Source: Roseburia zhanii
GTDB taxonomy: Bacteria > Bacillota > Clostridia > Lachnospirales > Lachnospiraceae
Assembly: GCF_014287635.1 (NCBI RefSeq)
Contig: NZ_JACOPH010000001.1
Span: 310,001-374,000 of the forward strand
Reading direction: 5' to 3'
Length of the DNA stretch: 64,000 bases
The notes below the pieces were generated by a model. The model had not been told where the DNA came from. It did no database searches and saw only the letters and a list, made by a program, of their open reading frames with translations. The position numbers were made by a program, and so were the translations under genes. Positions 27,699 through 36,842 of this stretch are shown here, one piece after another. Numbering within the stretch: position 1 is the first letter of the stretch; every line of letters starts with the position of its first letter.

Positions 27699-29141
27699 AT
27701 GAAGATACACAAACATCTGGGAAAAGTAGTATTTTTCGCCGTTTTTATGGGACTTTTTCTCTCTGCCTGTGCACAGAGTACAGACAGTGGGATCGAGCAG
27801 CGCAGGCGTGGTACAGGTGTGAAAACAGCAGAAGATGCAGTACAAGAGGATACAGAAGCCTTAGAAGATACAGAAAATAGTACGTCCTCAAGCCTGTATA
27901 TCCTTACCGGAATAGATAAGAACCGCAAGGTTGCATCGTTTCAGCAGGTAAAGAGTGCAAGACAGTCTGAATATACATATGATGCAGGTACACGTTTCTT
28001 AGATAAATATGGAAATACGAAATCGATCGATTCCTTTATTCCGGGAGATGTAGCAGAGATCACAGTGTCAAGAGATCAACAGAAATTAAACAGCCTGCAG
28101 CTTTCAGGTGATGTCTGGGTGCAGGAAGATATTTCTAATTATACAGTAGATGAGAGTATCCATGCGGTTACGATAGGACAGACAAAATATTCCTATGATC
28201 CTGAAATGGATATTTTTTCAGGAAACGCAAGAGTGAGTTTTTCAAGCCTTGGAAAAGCAGATGTCTTACGTGCAGTCGGCTTGGATAAGAAGCTGATCTC
28301 CCTTGCGATCACAAAAGGACATGGATATTTAGCACTTGCGAATACAAAGCTGTTTGAAGGCAGTTTCATCTGTGTAGGAGACAAGATTTTTGAGGAAGTC
28401 ACACCGAATATGCAGATGGAAGTACCGGAGGGAACTTATCTTGTCACGGTAGCGAATGATGGCTACGGAGGCAGTAAGGAAGTAACGATCACAAGAGAGC
28501 AGACAACAAGCCTGAATTTAGATGAATTAAAGGGTGAGGGGCCGAAGTACTGCAAGATCACTTTTGATGTAGGTGTCGAAGGCGCAGTTCTTAAGATCGA
28601 TGGTAAGAAAAAAGATTATTCAAAGCCGGTAAAAGTCAAGTATGGTATCCATACTATTATAGCCGAGGCAGACGGTTATGAAGCCATTACAGAAAAATTA
28701 GTGGTCAATTCCGAAGAAGCAGAGATTGAGATCGCACTTACCTCAGCGTCTGGATCAGATTCTTCAAAATCAGACAGCAGCAGCTCTGATGTGGATAATA
28801 CAAGCAACACAAATAATAACAATAACAGCAATAACACAAATAATTCGAATAATAACAACAATAGCAATCATAGCACTATTACGAATAACAATACTAACAG
28901 TAATCATAACAATGCCGGCAATAATACAGGCAGTAATACGAACAATAGCAGCTCTAATGGTACAGGCAGTAATTCTGCCAACAATAATAACGATTCGTCA
29001 TCGACAGATTATCTGACAACATTGTATAATCTACTTACGTCGATCAATAATACGAATAACAGCAGTACAAGTAACAGCAGTACAAGCAGTAACAACAGCA
29101 ACAGCAGTGCCAATAACTTTGATGATTTAAGTGATGGCTAA
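27699..29141 (+). CDS. PEGA-domain lipoprotein with Asn/Ser-rich tail
   Basis: 480 residues. Signal peptide with lipobox LSAC (Cys24). Residues 50-200 are a globular extracytoplasmic region. Two PEGA-like repeats follow (about 225-275 and 285-345; VPEGTYLVTVANDGYGGSKE and VKYGIHTIIAEADGYEAITE). From about 350 the protein is almost only Asn, Ser and Thr. PEGA domains occur in surface proteins. The tail probably spans the wall. The tract is built of AAT/AAC/AGC codons and will be prone to length change. Confidence 0.85.
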   Translation: MKIHKHLGKVVFFAVFMGLFLSACAQSTDSGIEQRRRGTGVKTAEDAVQEDTEALEDTENSTSSSLYILTGIDKNRKVASFQQVKSARQSEYTYDAGTRFLDKYGNTKSIDSFIPGDVAEITVSRDQQKLNSLQLSGDVWVQEDISNYTVDESIHAVTIGQTKYSYDPEMDIFSGNARVSFSSLGKADVLRAVGLDKKLISLAITKGHGYLALANTKLFEGSFICVGDKIFEEVTPNMQMEVPEGTYLVTVANDGYGGSKEVTITREQTTSLNLDELKGEGPKYCKITFDVGVEGAVLKIDGKKKDYSKPVKVKYGIHTIIAEADGYEAITEKLVVNSEEAEIEIALTSASGSDSSKSDSSSSDVDNTSNTNNNNNSNNTNNSNNNNNSNHSTITNNNTNSNHNNAGNNTGSNTNNSSSNGTGSNSANNNNDSSSTDYLTTLYNLLTSINNTNNSSTSNSSTSSNNSNSSANNFDDLSDG

Positions 29142-29159
29142 GAGCAGGAGGAGAAAATT

Positions 29160-30896
29160 ATGAGTTACAAAGAGATCTATGAAGCGTGGCTTGCAAACCC
29201 ATATTTTGATGATGCCACAAAAGCAGAGTTAAAAGGAATTGCAAATGACGAAAAAGAGATTGAAGACAGATTCTATACAGAATTAGAATTTGGTACAGCA
29301 GGTCTTAGAGGTGTCATTGGGGCAGGAACAAACCGTATGAATATCTATACGGTAAGAAAAGCAACACAGGGACTTGCAAATTACATCAAAAAAGTAAATC
29401 AGCAGTCAAGAGGTGTTGCGATCGCTTATGATTCAAGAAGAATGTCACCGGAATTTGCTGACGAAGCAGCACTCTGTCTTGCAGCAAACGGCATTAAAGC
29501 ATATGTGTTTGAGTCACTCCGTCCGACACCGGAATTATCTTATGCAGTCCGTAAGTTAAACTGTATCGCAGGAATCAACGTGACAGCCAGCCACAATCCG
29601 GCAGAATATAACGGATATAAGGTATACTGGGAAGATGGTGCACAGATCACACCACCGCATGATACAGGGATCATGGCAGAAGTAAAGGCTGTAACAGATT
29701 ATAATACCGTTCTTACGATGGATAAGGCAGATGCACAGGCAAAAGACCTCTATCAGACGATCGGAGAAGATATCGACCGTCCGTATATGGAAGAGATCAA
29801 GAAACTCGTATTGCATCAGGATGCGATCGATGCAGTAAAAGATGATTTAAAGATCGTTTATACACCACTTCATGGAACAGGAAATATTCCGGTGCGTACG
29901 ATCTTAAAAGAATTAGGATTTAAAAATGTTTTTGTAGTTAAAGAACAGGAACTTCCGGATGGCAATTTCCCAACTGTAGATTATCCGAATCCGGAAGCAC
30001 CGGCAGCATACAAACTTGCACTTGCATTAGCAGAAAAAGAGGATGCTGACCTTGTATTGGCAACCGATCCGGATGCTGACCGTTTAGGTGTTTATGTCAA
30101 AGATCAGAAAACAAAAGAATATCATATGTTAACAGGAAATATGTCAGGCTGCCTGATCGGGGATTATATTATCGGACAGACAAAAGCAGTCAAAGGAAGT
30201 CTGCCGGCAGATGGTGCATTTATCCGTTCTATCGTATCTACAAACATGGCAGATGCGATCGCAGCTTACTATGGTGTAGATCTGATCGAAGTGTTGACAG
30301 GATTTAAGTTTATCGGTCAGAAGATCTTAGAATTTGAAACAACAGGCAAAGGTACTTATCTGTTTGGTATGGAAGAAAGCTATGGCTGCCTGCCGGGTAC
30401 TTATGCAAGAGATAAAGACGCAGTTGCAGCAACCATGTTCTTATGTGAAGCAGCAGCTTTCTATAAGACACAGGGCAAGACCTTATGGGATGCCATGTTA
30501 GATATGTATGAGCGTTACGGATATTATCAGGATCATGTAGAATCCATTACCTTAAAGGGTATTGAAGGCTTAGAGAAGATTAAGAATGTACTTGAAACCT
30601 TAAGAAATGAACCGCTGACTAAGATCGGTGATTATACCGTATTAAAAGCAAGAGATTACCAGAAAGATACGATCGTTGACCTTAAGACAAAAGAAGTTAC
30701 TCCGACAGGACTTCCAAAATCAAACGTATTGTATTATGAATTAAATGATGATGCATGGGTATGCATCCGCCCATCCGGTACAGAACCAAAAGTAAAATTC
30801 TATATCGGTGTAAAGGGTACTTCCATGGAAGATTCTTTGGAAAAATCAAAGAGTTTAGGACAGACGATGCTCGATATTGTACAAAAGTTGATCTAA
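29160..30896 (+). CDS. Phospho-sugar mutase (phosphoglucomutase)
   Basis: 578 residues. Active-site phosphoserine Ser144 in TASHNPAEYNG, metal loop DPDADRLGV, sugar-recognition loop GMEESYGCLPGTYARDKD and phosphate loop RPSGTEPKVKFY. Length and motifs match the PgcA-type phosphoglucomutase of Firmicutes, which interconverts glucose-1-phosphate and glucose-6-phosphate. A ribosome-binding site AGCAGGAGGA precedes the start. Confidence 0.93.
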   Translation: MSYKEIYEAWLANPYFDDATKAELKGIANDEKEIEDRFYTELEFGTAGLRGVIGAGTNRMNIYTVRKATQGLANYIKKVNQQSRGVAIAYDSRRMSPEFADEAALCLAANGIKAYVFESLRPTPELSYAVRKLNCIAGINVTASHNPAEYNGYKVYWEDGAQITPPHDTGIMAEVKAVTDYNTVLTMDKADAQAKDLYQTIGEDIDRPYMEEIKKLVLHQDAIDAVKDDLKIVYTPLHGTGNIPVRTILKELGFKNVFVVKEQELPDGNFPTVDYPNPEAPAAYKLALALAEKEDADLVLATDPDADRLGVYVKDQKTKEYHMLTGNMSGCLIGDYIIGQTKAVKGSLPADGAFIRSIVSTNMADAIAAYYGVDLIEVLTGFKFIGQKILEFETTGKGTYLFGMEESYGCLPGTYARDKDAVAATMFLCEAAAFYKTQGKTLWDAMLDMYERYGYYQDHVESITLKGIEGLEKIKNVLETLRNEPLTKIGDYTVLKARDYQKDTIVDLKTKEVTPTGLPKSNVLYYELNDDAWVCIRPSGTEPKVKFYIGVKGTSMEDSLEKSKSLGQTMLDIVQKLI

Positions 30897-30919
30897 TTGC
30901 CAAAAATCATTGATTTTCC

Positions 30920-30948
30920 TTGACAAATATAGGTAAAACAAGTATAAA
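30920..30948 (+). promoter_or_regulatory. HU gene promoter
   Basis: TTGACA (30920-30925), 17 bases, TATAAA (30943-30948). The strength fits an abundant nucleoid protein. Confidence 0.75.
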
Positions 30949-31013
30949 TAGTTTTATAGGTAATCGAGAAAACGAGCCTTAATTATATGAAAATCCACAG
31001 GAGGAATTTTTAA

Positions 31014-31289
31014 ATGAACAAAGCAGAATTAGTTGCCGCTATGGCCGAAAAAACTGAATTATCTAAAAAGGACGCTGAAGCTGCATTAAAGGCTTTTACA
31101 GATGTTGTAGCAGAAGAATTAAAAAAAGGTGAGAAAATTCAGTTAGTAGGTTTCGGAACATTTGAAGTTTCTGAAAGAGCTGAGAGAATCGGAAGAAATC
31201 CATCTACAGGAGCAGAGATGAAGATTCCAGCTTCTAAAGCACCTAAGTTTAAAGCTGGTAAAGCATTAAAAGATCTGATCAATGCTTAA
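31014..31289 (+). CDS. hup: HU-family DNA-binding protein
   Basis: 91 residues. [20 protein letters not shown], then the conserved [20 protein letters not shown] arm region with the intercalating proline, and [12 protein letters not shown] end. HU compacts and bends DNA. It has its own promoter and an AGGAGGA site before the start, and lies at the head of the sporulation/division block as in many Clostridia. Confidence 0.96.
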   Translation: MNKAELVAAMAEKTELSKKDAEAALKAFTDVVAEELKKGEKIQLVGFGTFEVSERAERIGRNPSTGAEMKIPASKAPKFKAGKALKDLINA

Positions 31290-31340
31290 TTTGTGAATGA
31301 TAAGAAGAAACGAAACAGTTTACTGAAGAGAGCGTATTTT

Positions 31341-31375
31341 ACAGAGGGCATGAAAGATGTCCTCTGTATTTTTTT
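31341..31375 (+). terminator. Intrinsic terminator after hup
   Basis: ACAGAGGGCAT (31341-31351) pairs with ATGTCCTCTGT (31357-31367) and is followed by ATTTTTTT. Confidence 0.85.
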
Positions 31376-31415
31376 GATATCTATTTTTATAATAAAAAAG
31401 CAACGAGGACAACAT

Positions 31416-31655
31416 ATGAGATTAGATAAATTTTTAAAAGTATCCAGACTGATCAAACGCCGTACCGTAGCTAATGAAGCATGTGATGCAGGCAGGGTGA
31501 TGGTCAACGGAAAAACAGCAAAGGCATCCGTAAATGTCAAAGTCGGAGATATCATTGAGATCGCATTCGGACAAAAGACGGTGAAGGTAGAAGTCTTATC
31601 ATTGACAGAGTCTATCCGTAAAGAAGATGCGAAAGAGATGTTCAAATATTTATAG
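31416..31655 (+). CDS. rqcP: S4-domain RNA-binding protein RqcP
   Basis: 79 residues. An S4 domain fills the protein: MRLDKFLKVSRLIKRRTVAN, then AGRVMVNGKTAKASVNVKVG. The homologue YabO/RqcP works with RqcH in ribosome-associated quality control, stabilising tRNA on obstructed 50S subunits. The start at 31416 follows CGAGGA; the longer frame from 31293 would cross the hup terminator. The order yabO-yabP-yabQ-divIC is as in Bacillus. Confidence 0.9.
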   Translation: MRLDKFLKVSRLIKRRTVANEACDAGRVMVNGKTAKASVNVKVGDIIEIAFGQKTVKVEVLSLTESIRKEDAKEMFKYL

Positions 31656-31736
31656 TCTAAATATATGAACCTCCTAATATAATGTAAGAAAGACAACCAT
31701 TCTAAGAACAGAGCGGTTGTATATCAGGAGGTAAAT

Positions 31737-32024
31737 ATGGAAGAAAAAACAGTGAATAACAAGGCACATAAGGTTCTCCTTAACAACCGTAAGATGGGAA
31801 ATTTCAGCGGTGTCGTAGATGTACTTTCATTTGATGTAGCAGAGATCTTATTAGAAACCGAACAGGGAATGCTTTTGATCAAGGGAAATGACCTTCATGT
31901 GAACCGTTTGAGCTTAGAAAAAGGTGAGGTCGATATTGAAGGCAGGATCGATTCTTTAGCATATTCCGAAGTGAAAGATTATGGAAAGCAGGCAGAATCT
32001 TTTTTTGGACGGTTGTTTAAATGA
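31737..32024 (+). CDS. yabP: Sporulation protein YabP
   Basis: 95 residues. VLLNNRKMGNFSGVVDVLSF, then EILLETEQGMLLIKGNDLHV are typical of YabP/YqfC sporulation proteins. It is needed at stage II-III in the mother cell, with unknown biochemistry. AGGAGGT precedes the ATG. It overlaps yabQ by four bases. Confidence 0.92.
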   Translation: MEEKTVNNKAHKVLLNNRKMGNFSGVVDVLSFDVAEILLETEQGMLLIKGNDLHVNRLSLEKGEVDIEGRIDSLAYSEVKDYGKQAESFFGRLFK

Positions 32025-32467
32025 GTGGAGCCGTCAGCGAAACGATCTTACAGGAAGGAGGACTGCTCTGTTATTCATTTCTGTTTGGAATCGCCCTAAT
32101 GATGCTCTATGATATATTGCGGATATTCCGCCATATTGTCAAACACAGAACAATCCTTTTAGCAGTGGAAGATGCCTTGTATTGGATCATATGCGGTATC
32201 GGGATCTTTGCCATGCTGTATCGGGAAAATGATGGCCTTTTACGATGGTTTGTCCTAGGCGGTGTTGCCATAGGAATGTTAGTGGAAAATGGTTTATTTA
32301 GTCCATGGATCATCCGGTTCTTTGTGAAGATCATACGATTTTCCTTAAAAGTCAGTGGAAAAGTAGTCGGCGCTGCAGCAAGACCGGGGAAAAAACTTTT
32401 TTTATTTTTCCGAAAAGAATTGAAAAAATTAAGAAAAGTGATTAAGATAGGATTAGACAAACAATAA
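32021..32467 (+). CDS. yabQ: Sporulation membrane protein YabQ
   Basis: 148 residues with four hydrophobic stretches (about 15-35, 45-65, 75-95) and a basic C-terminus. GGLLCYSFLFGIALMMLYDI and EDALYWIICGIGIFAMLY match YabQ. In Bacillus it is a sigma-E-dependent membrane protein required for spore coat assembly. Coupled to yabP through ATGA. Confidence 0.88.
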   Translation: MSGAVSETILQEGGLLCYSFLFGIALMMLYDILRIFRHIVKHRTILLAVEDALYWIICGIGIFAMLYRENDGLLRWFVLGGVAIGMLVENGLFSPWIIRFFVKIIRFSLKVSGKVVGAAARPGKKLFLFFRKELKKLRKVIKIGLDKQ

Positions 32468-32488
32468 GTGCAGGAAGAGGATAGAACT

Positions 32489-32782
32489 ATGAGCAGATAT
32501 CGGAGAAAGAAAAAGAACCGGGCAGGCAGGTTCAGCATAGCCTGTATCGTGATACTGTTACTTGCCGTTATGTCCGTACAGATCGTACGGTTGTATGATA
32601 AAAATCAGGATTATGATCTAAAAGAAGCAGATCTGAATGAGCAGTTAGAACAGGAAACAGAGCGTCGGGATCAGATTGCAGATTATGAAGAATACATAGG
32701 AAGTCAGGAATATGTGGAAGATACTGCAAAGAGTAAACTAGGCTTAGTTTATGATAATGAGATTGTTTTCAAAGAGAAATAA
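32489..32782 (+). CDS. divIC: Septum formation initiator DivIC/FtsB
   Basis: 97 residues: basic cytoplasmic start RYRRKKKNRAGR, one transmembrane helix (about 14-33), then a coiled coil (EADLNEQLEQETERRDQIAD) ending with SKLGLVYDNEIVF. It belongs to the FtsL-DivIC-FtsQ division complex. Start chosen at 32489, seven bases after GGAAGAGGA, rather than GTG 32468. Confidence 0.9.
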   Translation: MSRYRRKKKNRAGRFSIACIVILLLAVMSVQIVRLYDKNQDYDLKEADLNEQLEQETERRDQIADYEEYIGSQEYVEDTAKSKLGLVYDNEIVFKEK

Positions 32783-32804
32783 TAAAATTACTTAAAATGG
32801 ATGA

Positions 32805-32837
32805 ATGCCCTCGAATCTACATTTCGAGGGCATTTTT
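32805..32837 (+). terminator. Terminator after divIC
   Basis: ATGCCCTCGAA (32805-32815) pairs with TTCGAGGGCAT (32823-32833), with T-run to 32837. Confidence 0.88.
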
Positions 32838-32868
32838 GGCGAAAAGTTTTCAAATCGTATCCAAGGGT

Positions 32869-32901
32869 TTGACAAAAATATCAGATCACAATGCGTATAA
32901 T
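32869..32901 (+). promoter_or_regulatory. spoIIE promoter: sigma-A boxes 21 bases apart with a 0A-like box
   Basis: TTGACA (32869-32874) and TATAAT (32896-32901) are perfect but 21 bases apart. In Bacillus, spoIIE and spoIIG have such over-long spacers and need Spo0A~P. TTTTGTCAAA read on the minus strand across the -35 box resembles the 0A box TTTGTCGAA. Confidence 0.65.
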
Positions 32902-33008
32902 GCCTCTTAGTCCTGCGGCAGACAGCCGGCAGGAAAGTGTGTATGACCGAAAAGATCTGTTTAGAGCATTTCGGGCGTACAGAAAGATCAGATCAGGAGG
33001 ATGTTTGT

Positions 33009-34850
33009 ATGACAAAGATGGGTTGGAAACAATTTGCACTTAGTATTGTGGGAGCAATGGTATGCCGCATAGGGATCATGGGCTGTTATCCATTAGTACC
33101 GGCATTTTTTGCAGCAGTCTATTTAGAAGAAAATGGAAGATGGCTGTTATCTGTAGGAATGATAGCAGGTATGGTCGCATTTCTTCCAATATCGGTGATC
33201 GCAAAATATGGTATGGCATTGCTTGTGATCGGAGTTACCGTCCGTATGTCCGAGTGGGTGGAAAAGAAATGCAGTACCATATTAGGAGCAGTCGCAGCAT
33301 CACTTGGAACCTTTGCACTTTCTATTTTTGGCGGGATATTTGATATTAGAAACCAGATCTCCATAGGGGCTGCGATCTGCGAAGCTGTTTTTATCTTTGG
33401 ATTTGTCGTCTTAGCTGCCCGCGGAATCCATTTATTTTTGGAAGAAAAAGAAAAACCTCTGCAACAGGAAGGATTGCAGGGGGCATACAAAGAACAGCGT
33501 CTTTTGAATTATGCAAAGAGTTTTGAAGGACTTTCAAAGACATTTTTATCTATGAGCAAAAAATCTGAAATGCAGACAGAGGAATTAGGCAGGATACAGC
33601 AGGAAGTGACCGGCAGGATATGTAGTGGATGTGATACCTGTGCGATCTGCTGGGCACCGGCAGATCCGACAATGTATGAATTGTTTGGCAGGCTTATCAC
33701 AGGGCTTTTGCAGAATGGAGAGGCAGATGAGATCACTAGAAAAGAGTTAGAGAGAAACTGCTGTTATGCAGGGCATATCGAAAGAGAAGCCATGATGGTC
33801 TTTGAGCAGGCAAGATTAAATAAGGCATGGTACAACCGGCTGTTAGAAAACCGGGAAGTGATCGCACAGCAGCTTGATGCGATGGCATTTATCATGCAGG
33901 ACTGTGCGAATGAAACACAGATTTTAGATGGTCAGGAAAAACGGAAACTCGCAGAGATACGCTATCGGGCAAAAGAGGCAGGAATTACGGCAGAGGAAGT
34001 ACATCTTTATCGAAAAAATGATGGGCATATGCAGGCAGTTTTAAAAGTAAGATCAAAGTGGGGCAACTGTGTAGCAATGAAAGATCTGACGAAAGCCGTA
34101 TCGGGAGCACTCGATCTTTCTGTCATGGCACATAAAGATTCACGTACCTTTATAGGAAAAGACAGCACAGAAGTCATCTATGAAGAAGAGCCGATGTTTC
34201 ATGCGGTCCATGGAGTTGCCAAGCTTACAAAAGACGGAGCAGCAGTTTCGGGAGATAATTTTTCATGTATGGAAAAAGAGGATGGGGAATTAGTCTTAAG
34301 TCTTTCTGACGGCATGGGTTCCGGTGTCAGGGCGTGCAGGGAAAGTGAACTGGTCTTAGATCTGTTAGAACGGTTTATTGAAGTCGGATTTACAAAAGAA
34401 ACTGCGATCAAAATGCTGAATTCGGCAATGGTCATCTGCGGGGAAGATGAGGGCTATTCGACTGTCGATATTACATCGGTAAATCTGTATACCGGTGAAA
34501 CAGATTTTTATAAGATCGGGGCATCGGCAACTTTTATCCGCCATGAAGACCGCAGGGTAGAGTGTCTGGTATCTACGTCCCTGCCGGTCGGAGCTGCTGT
34601 GGAAGTGGAGATCGAGCAGGCGAAAAAGCAGCTTGCCAATGGAGATTTTCTTGTCATGGTTACAGATGGTGTGTTAGAATATCTGCAGACAGAGCGGCCG
34701 GAGGAGGTCTTAGAGGAGATCATTTCCGATATTCATACAAATCATCCGAAACTTCTTGCAAAAAAGATATTAGAAAAAGTAATGGAATATACAAAAGGAG
34801 AAGTGCAGGATGATATGACAGTATTAGCTGCCGCTATTTGGGAGAATTAA
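33009..34850 (+). CDS. spoIIE: Stage II sporulation protein E, PP2C-type phosphatase
   Basis: 613 residues. The N-terminal half holds several membrane helices (about 12-140). The middle has GRICSGCDTCAICWAP. The C-terminal PP2C domain shows LVLSLSDGMGSGVRACRESE and DFLVMVTDGVLEY with metal-binding aspartates. It dephosphorylates SpoIIAA to release sigma-F in the forespore. It is shorter than Bacillus SpoIIE (about 827) through a reduced membrane region. Start at 33009 chosen because AGGAGG lies eight bases upstream; 32943 is an alternative. Confidence 0.92.
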   Translation: MTKMGWKQFALSIVGAMVCRIGIMGCYPLVPAFFAAVYLEENGRWLLSVGMIAGMVAFLPISVIAKYGMALLVIGVTVRMSEWVEKKCSTILGAVAASLGTFALSIFGGIFDIRNQISIGAAICEAVFIFGFVVLAARGIHLFLEEKEKPLQQEGLQGAYKEQRLLNYAKSFEGLSKTFLSMSKKSEMQTEELGRIQQEVTGRICSGCDTCAICWAPADPTMYELFGRLITGLLQNGEADEITRKELERNCCYAGHIEREAMMVFEQARLNKAWYNRLLENREVIAQQLDAMAFIMQDCANETQILDGQEKRKLAEIRYRAKEAGITAEEVHLYRKNDGHMQAVLKVRSKWGNCVAMKDLTKAVSGALDLSVMAHKDSRTFIGKDSTEVIYEEEPMFHAVHGVAKLTKDGAAVSGDNFSCMEKEDGELVLSLSDGMGSGVRACRESELVLDLLERFIEVGFTKETAIKMLNSAMVICGEDEGYSTVDITSVNLYTGETDFYKIGASATFIRHEDRRVECLVSTSLPVGAAVEVEIEQAKKQLANGDFLVMVTDGVLEYLQTERPEEVLEEIISDIHTNHPKLLAKKILEKVMEYTKGEVQDDMTVLAAAIWEN

Positions 34851-34855
34851 GATAC

Positions 34856-36307
34856 ATGTACATGACAGATAAGATAGCAGAGTATATCCGAAAAGAGCAT
34901 ATGATAAACGCAGGAGAGCATATCTGTGTGGGCGTATCAGGAGGGGCAGATTCCGTCTGTCTGTTCCGCATCTTAGAACATCTGCGAAAGTCCATGGGAT
35001 TTACGATGTCTGTAGTGCATATTGAGCATGGGATACGCGGAAAAGAGAGTTTATCAGATATGGAATTTGTGAAAAATTTAGCAGATGCATATCAGATCCC
35101 TTTTTTCGCATATACATTTCCGGTGGAACAGATCGCAAAAGAAGAAGGGCTGTCTGTCGAAGAAGCGGGAAGAAAAGTGCGTTATGAGGCATTTGCTAAA
35201 GAAGCAGAAAAATATGGAAAGCATCAGACGGTAAAGACCGCACTCGCCCATCATGCAGATGATAATGCAGAAACCATTCTGTTTCATATGTGCCGCGGAA
35301 GTGGGATCGAGGGACTTGCCGGAATACGTCCGGTGCGGGATCAGATCATACGTCCGCTTTTATGTGTGGCAAGAAGTGAGATTAAAGCCTATTTAACGGA
35401 AATCGGGCAGGAATACCGGACAGATGCGACCAATGCAGATATCACATACAGCAGAAACAGGCTTCGTAACTGTGTCATGCCGGAATTAGAGCGAATCAAT
35501 GAGCGGGCAGTTTCACATATCAACTGTCTGTCAGAAGATATCAGGGAAGTTTCAGATTATCTGGCAGAAGAATCGAAACGTATATTAAAAGAACGGCTTT
35601 GTAAGGAGCCGTCCGGCAGTATCTGTTTTTCATTGGACAGCTTTGATAAGAATCCTTTATTTTTACAAAGACAGGTTATGCTGCTGTTGCTTGCGGAAAT
35701 ATCCGGAAGCAGAAAAGACCTTGGAAGGGAACATGCAGAAGCACTGCTTAAGCTGAGTAACAATCAGGTAGGGAAAAAAGTGTTTCTGCCATATGGGATA
35801 TTAGCGGAAAAAACATATGGAGCATTGCTTTTTACAGACAAATCTGCAGCAGACCAGCAGAAAAAAGAACCTGTTTTTTTGTGGCAGGGGATAGAAATGG
35901 AAGAAGTACTCAGAGAGATCAATGCAAAGGGAGAAACGTCAGGTAATTTGTCTGTATTTGGCAGGAAGGTCTGTTGCCGTATCTTTAAAAGGAAGAAAAA
36001 AGATAGAGAAATTCCCAAAAATCAGTATACGAAATGGTTTGACTATGATAAAATAGAAAATGGACTCTGTTTTCGGGGCAGGGAGCCCGCGGATTATTTT
36101 ATCACAGATGGGTATGGACATAAGAAGAAACTAAAAGAATACCTGATCAACGAAAAGATACCAAAGGCAGAGCGGGAGAACATACCATTGTTAGCAGATG
36201 GTTCCCATATTTTATGGATCATTGGATACCGTATCAGTGAATATTATAAGATTACAGAAGATACGGAGTATGTGTTAGAAGTACAGTTTATGGAGGATGT
36301 CACATGA
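34856..36307 (+). CDS. tilS: tRNA(Ile)-lysidine synthase
   Basis: 483 residues. PP-loop SGGADS (28-33), AHHADDNAETILFHMCRGSG, and a C-terminal substrate-binding domain (KKKLKEYLINEKIPKAERE). It converts the wobble C of tRNA-Ile(CAU) to lysidine and is essential. Start at 34856 was chosen over TTG 34838, since GGGAG lies upstream. It overlaps hpt by four bases. The spoIIE-tilS-hpt-ftsH order is conserved with Bacillus. Confidence 0.94.
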   Translation: MYMTDKIAEYIRKEHMINAGEHICVGVSGGADSVCLFRILEHLRKSMGFTMSVVHIEHGIRGKESLSDMEFVKNLADAYQIPFFAYTFPVEQIAKEEGLSVEEAGRKVRYEAFAKEAEKYGKHQTVKTALAHHADDNAETILFHMCRGSGIEGLAGIRPVRDQIIRPLLCVARSEIKAYLTEIGQEYRTDATNADITYSRNRLRNCVMPELERINERAVSHINCLSEDIREVSDYLAEESKRILKERLCKEPSGSICFSLDSFDKNPLFLQRQVMLLLLAEISGSRKDLGREHAEALLKLSNNQVGKKVFLPYGILAEKTYGALLFTDKSAADQQKKEPVFLWQGIEMEEVLREINAKGETSGNLSVFGRKVCCRIFKRKKKDREIPKNQYTKWFDYDKIENGLCFRGREPADYFITDGYGHKKKLKEYLINEKIPKAERENIPLLADGSHILWIIGYRISEYYKITEDTEYVLEVQFMEDVT

Positions 36308-36828
36308 GTGAAACAATACGTGTATTATTATCAGAGGAAGAAGTAGATAAGAGAATCGCAGAGATCGCAGCAAAGATCAGCGAAGATTATAATGGGGAGC
36401 AGGTACACATGATCTGTGTATTAAAAGGTGGAGTATTTTTTACCTGTGAACTTGCAAAACGTCTGACGATCCCAGTTTCCATGGACTTTATGTCCGTATC
36501 AAGTTATGGTGCAGATACAAAATCCAGCGGTGTCGTAAAGATTGTCAAAGATTTAGATGAAGGAATAGAAGGAAAAAATGTGCTGGTAGTCGAAGACATC
36601 ATTGATTCTGGCAGAACATTAAGCTACCTGCTTGAATATCTGCGCAACAGAAATCCAAAGAGCCTGAAACTCTGCACATTATTAGATAAGCCGGAAAGAC
36701 GTGTGGTAGAAGTGGATGTAGATTATACATGTTTTGATATTCCGGATGAATTTGTGGTAGGCTATGGTCTTGACTATGCACAGAAATACCGGAATCTGCC
36801 ATATATCGGTGTGGTTGAATTAGGCTAG
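36304..36828 (+). CDS. hpt: Hypoxanthine phosphoribosyltransferase
   Basis: 174 residues. PRPP loop VVEDIIDSGRTLSYLL (95-110), SSYGADTKSSG flexible loop and VGYGLDYAQKYRNLPYIGVV end. It salvages hypoxanthine and guanine to IMP and GMP. In Bacillus HprT also works with TilS and FtsH regulation. Coupled to tilS by ATGA. Confidence 0.95.
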   Translation: MSETIRVLLSEEEVDKRIAEIAAKISEDYNGEQVHMICVLKGGVFFTCELAKRLTIPVSMDFMSVSSYGADTKSSGVVKIVKDLDEGIEGKNVLVVEDIIDSGRTLSYLLEYLRNRNPKSLKLCTLLDKPERRVVEVDVDYTCFDIPDEFVVGYGLDYAQKYRNLPYIGVVELG

Positions 36829-36842
36829 AAGGAGGTCCTACG

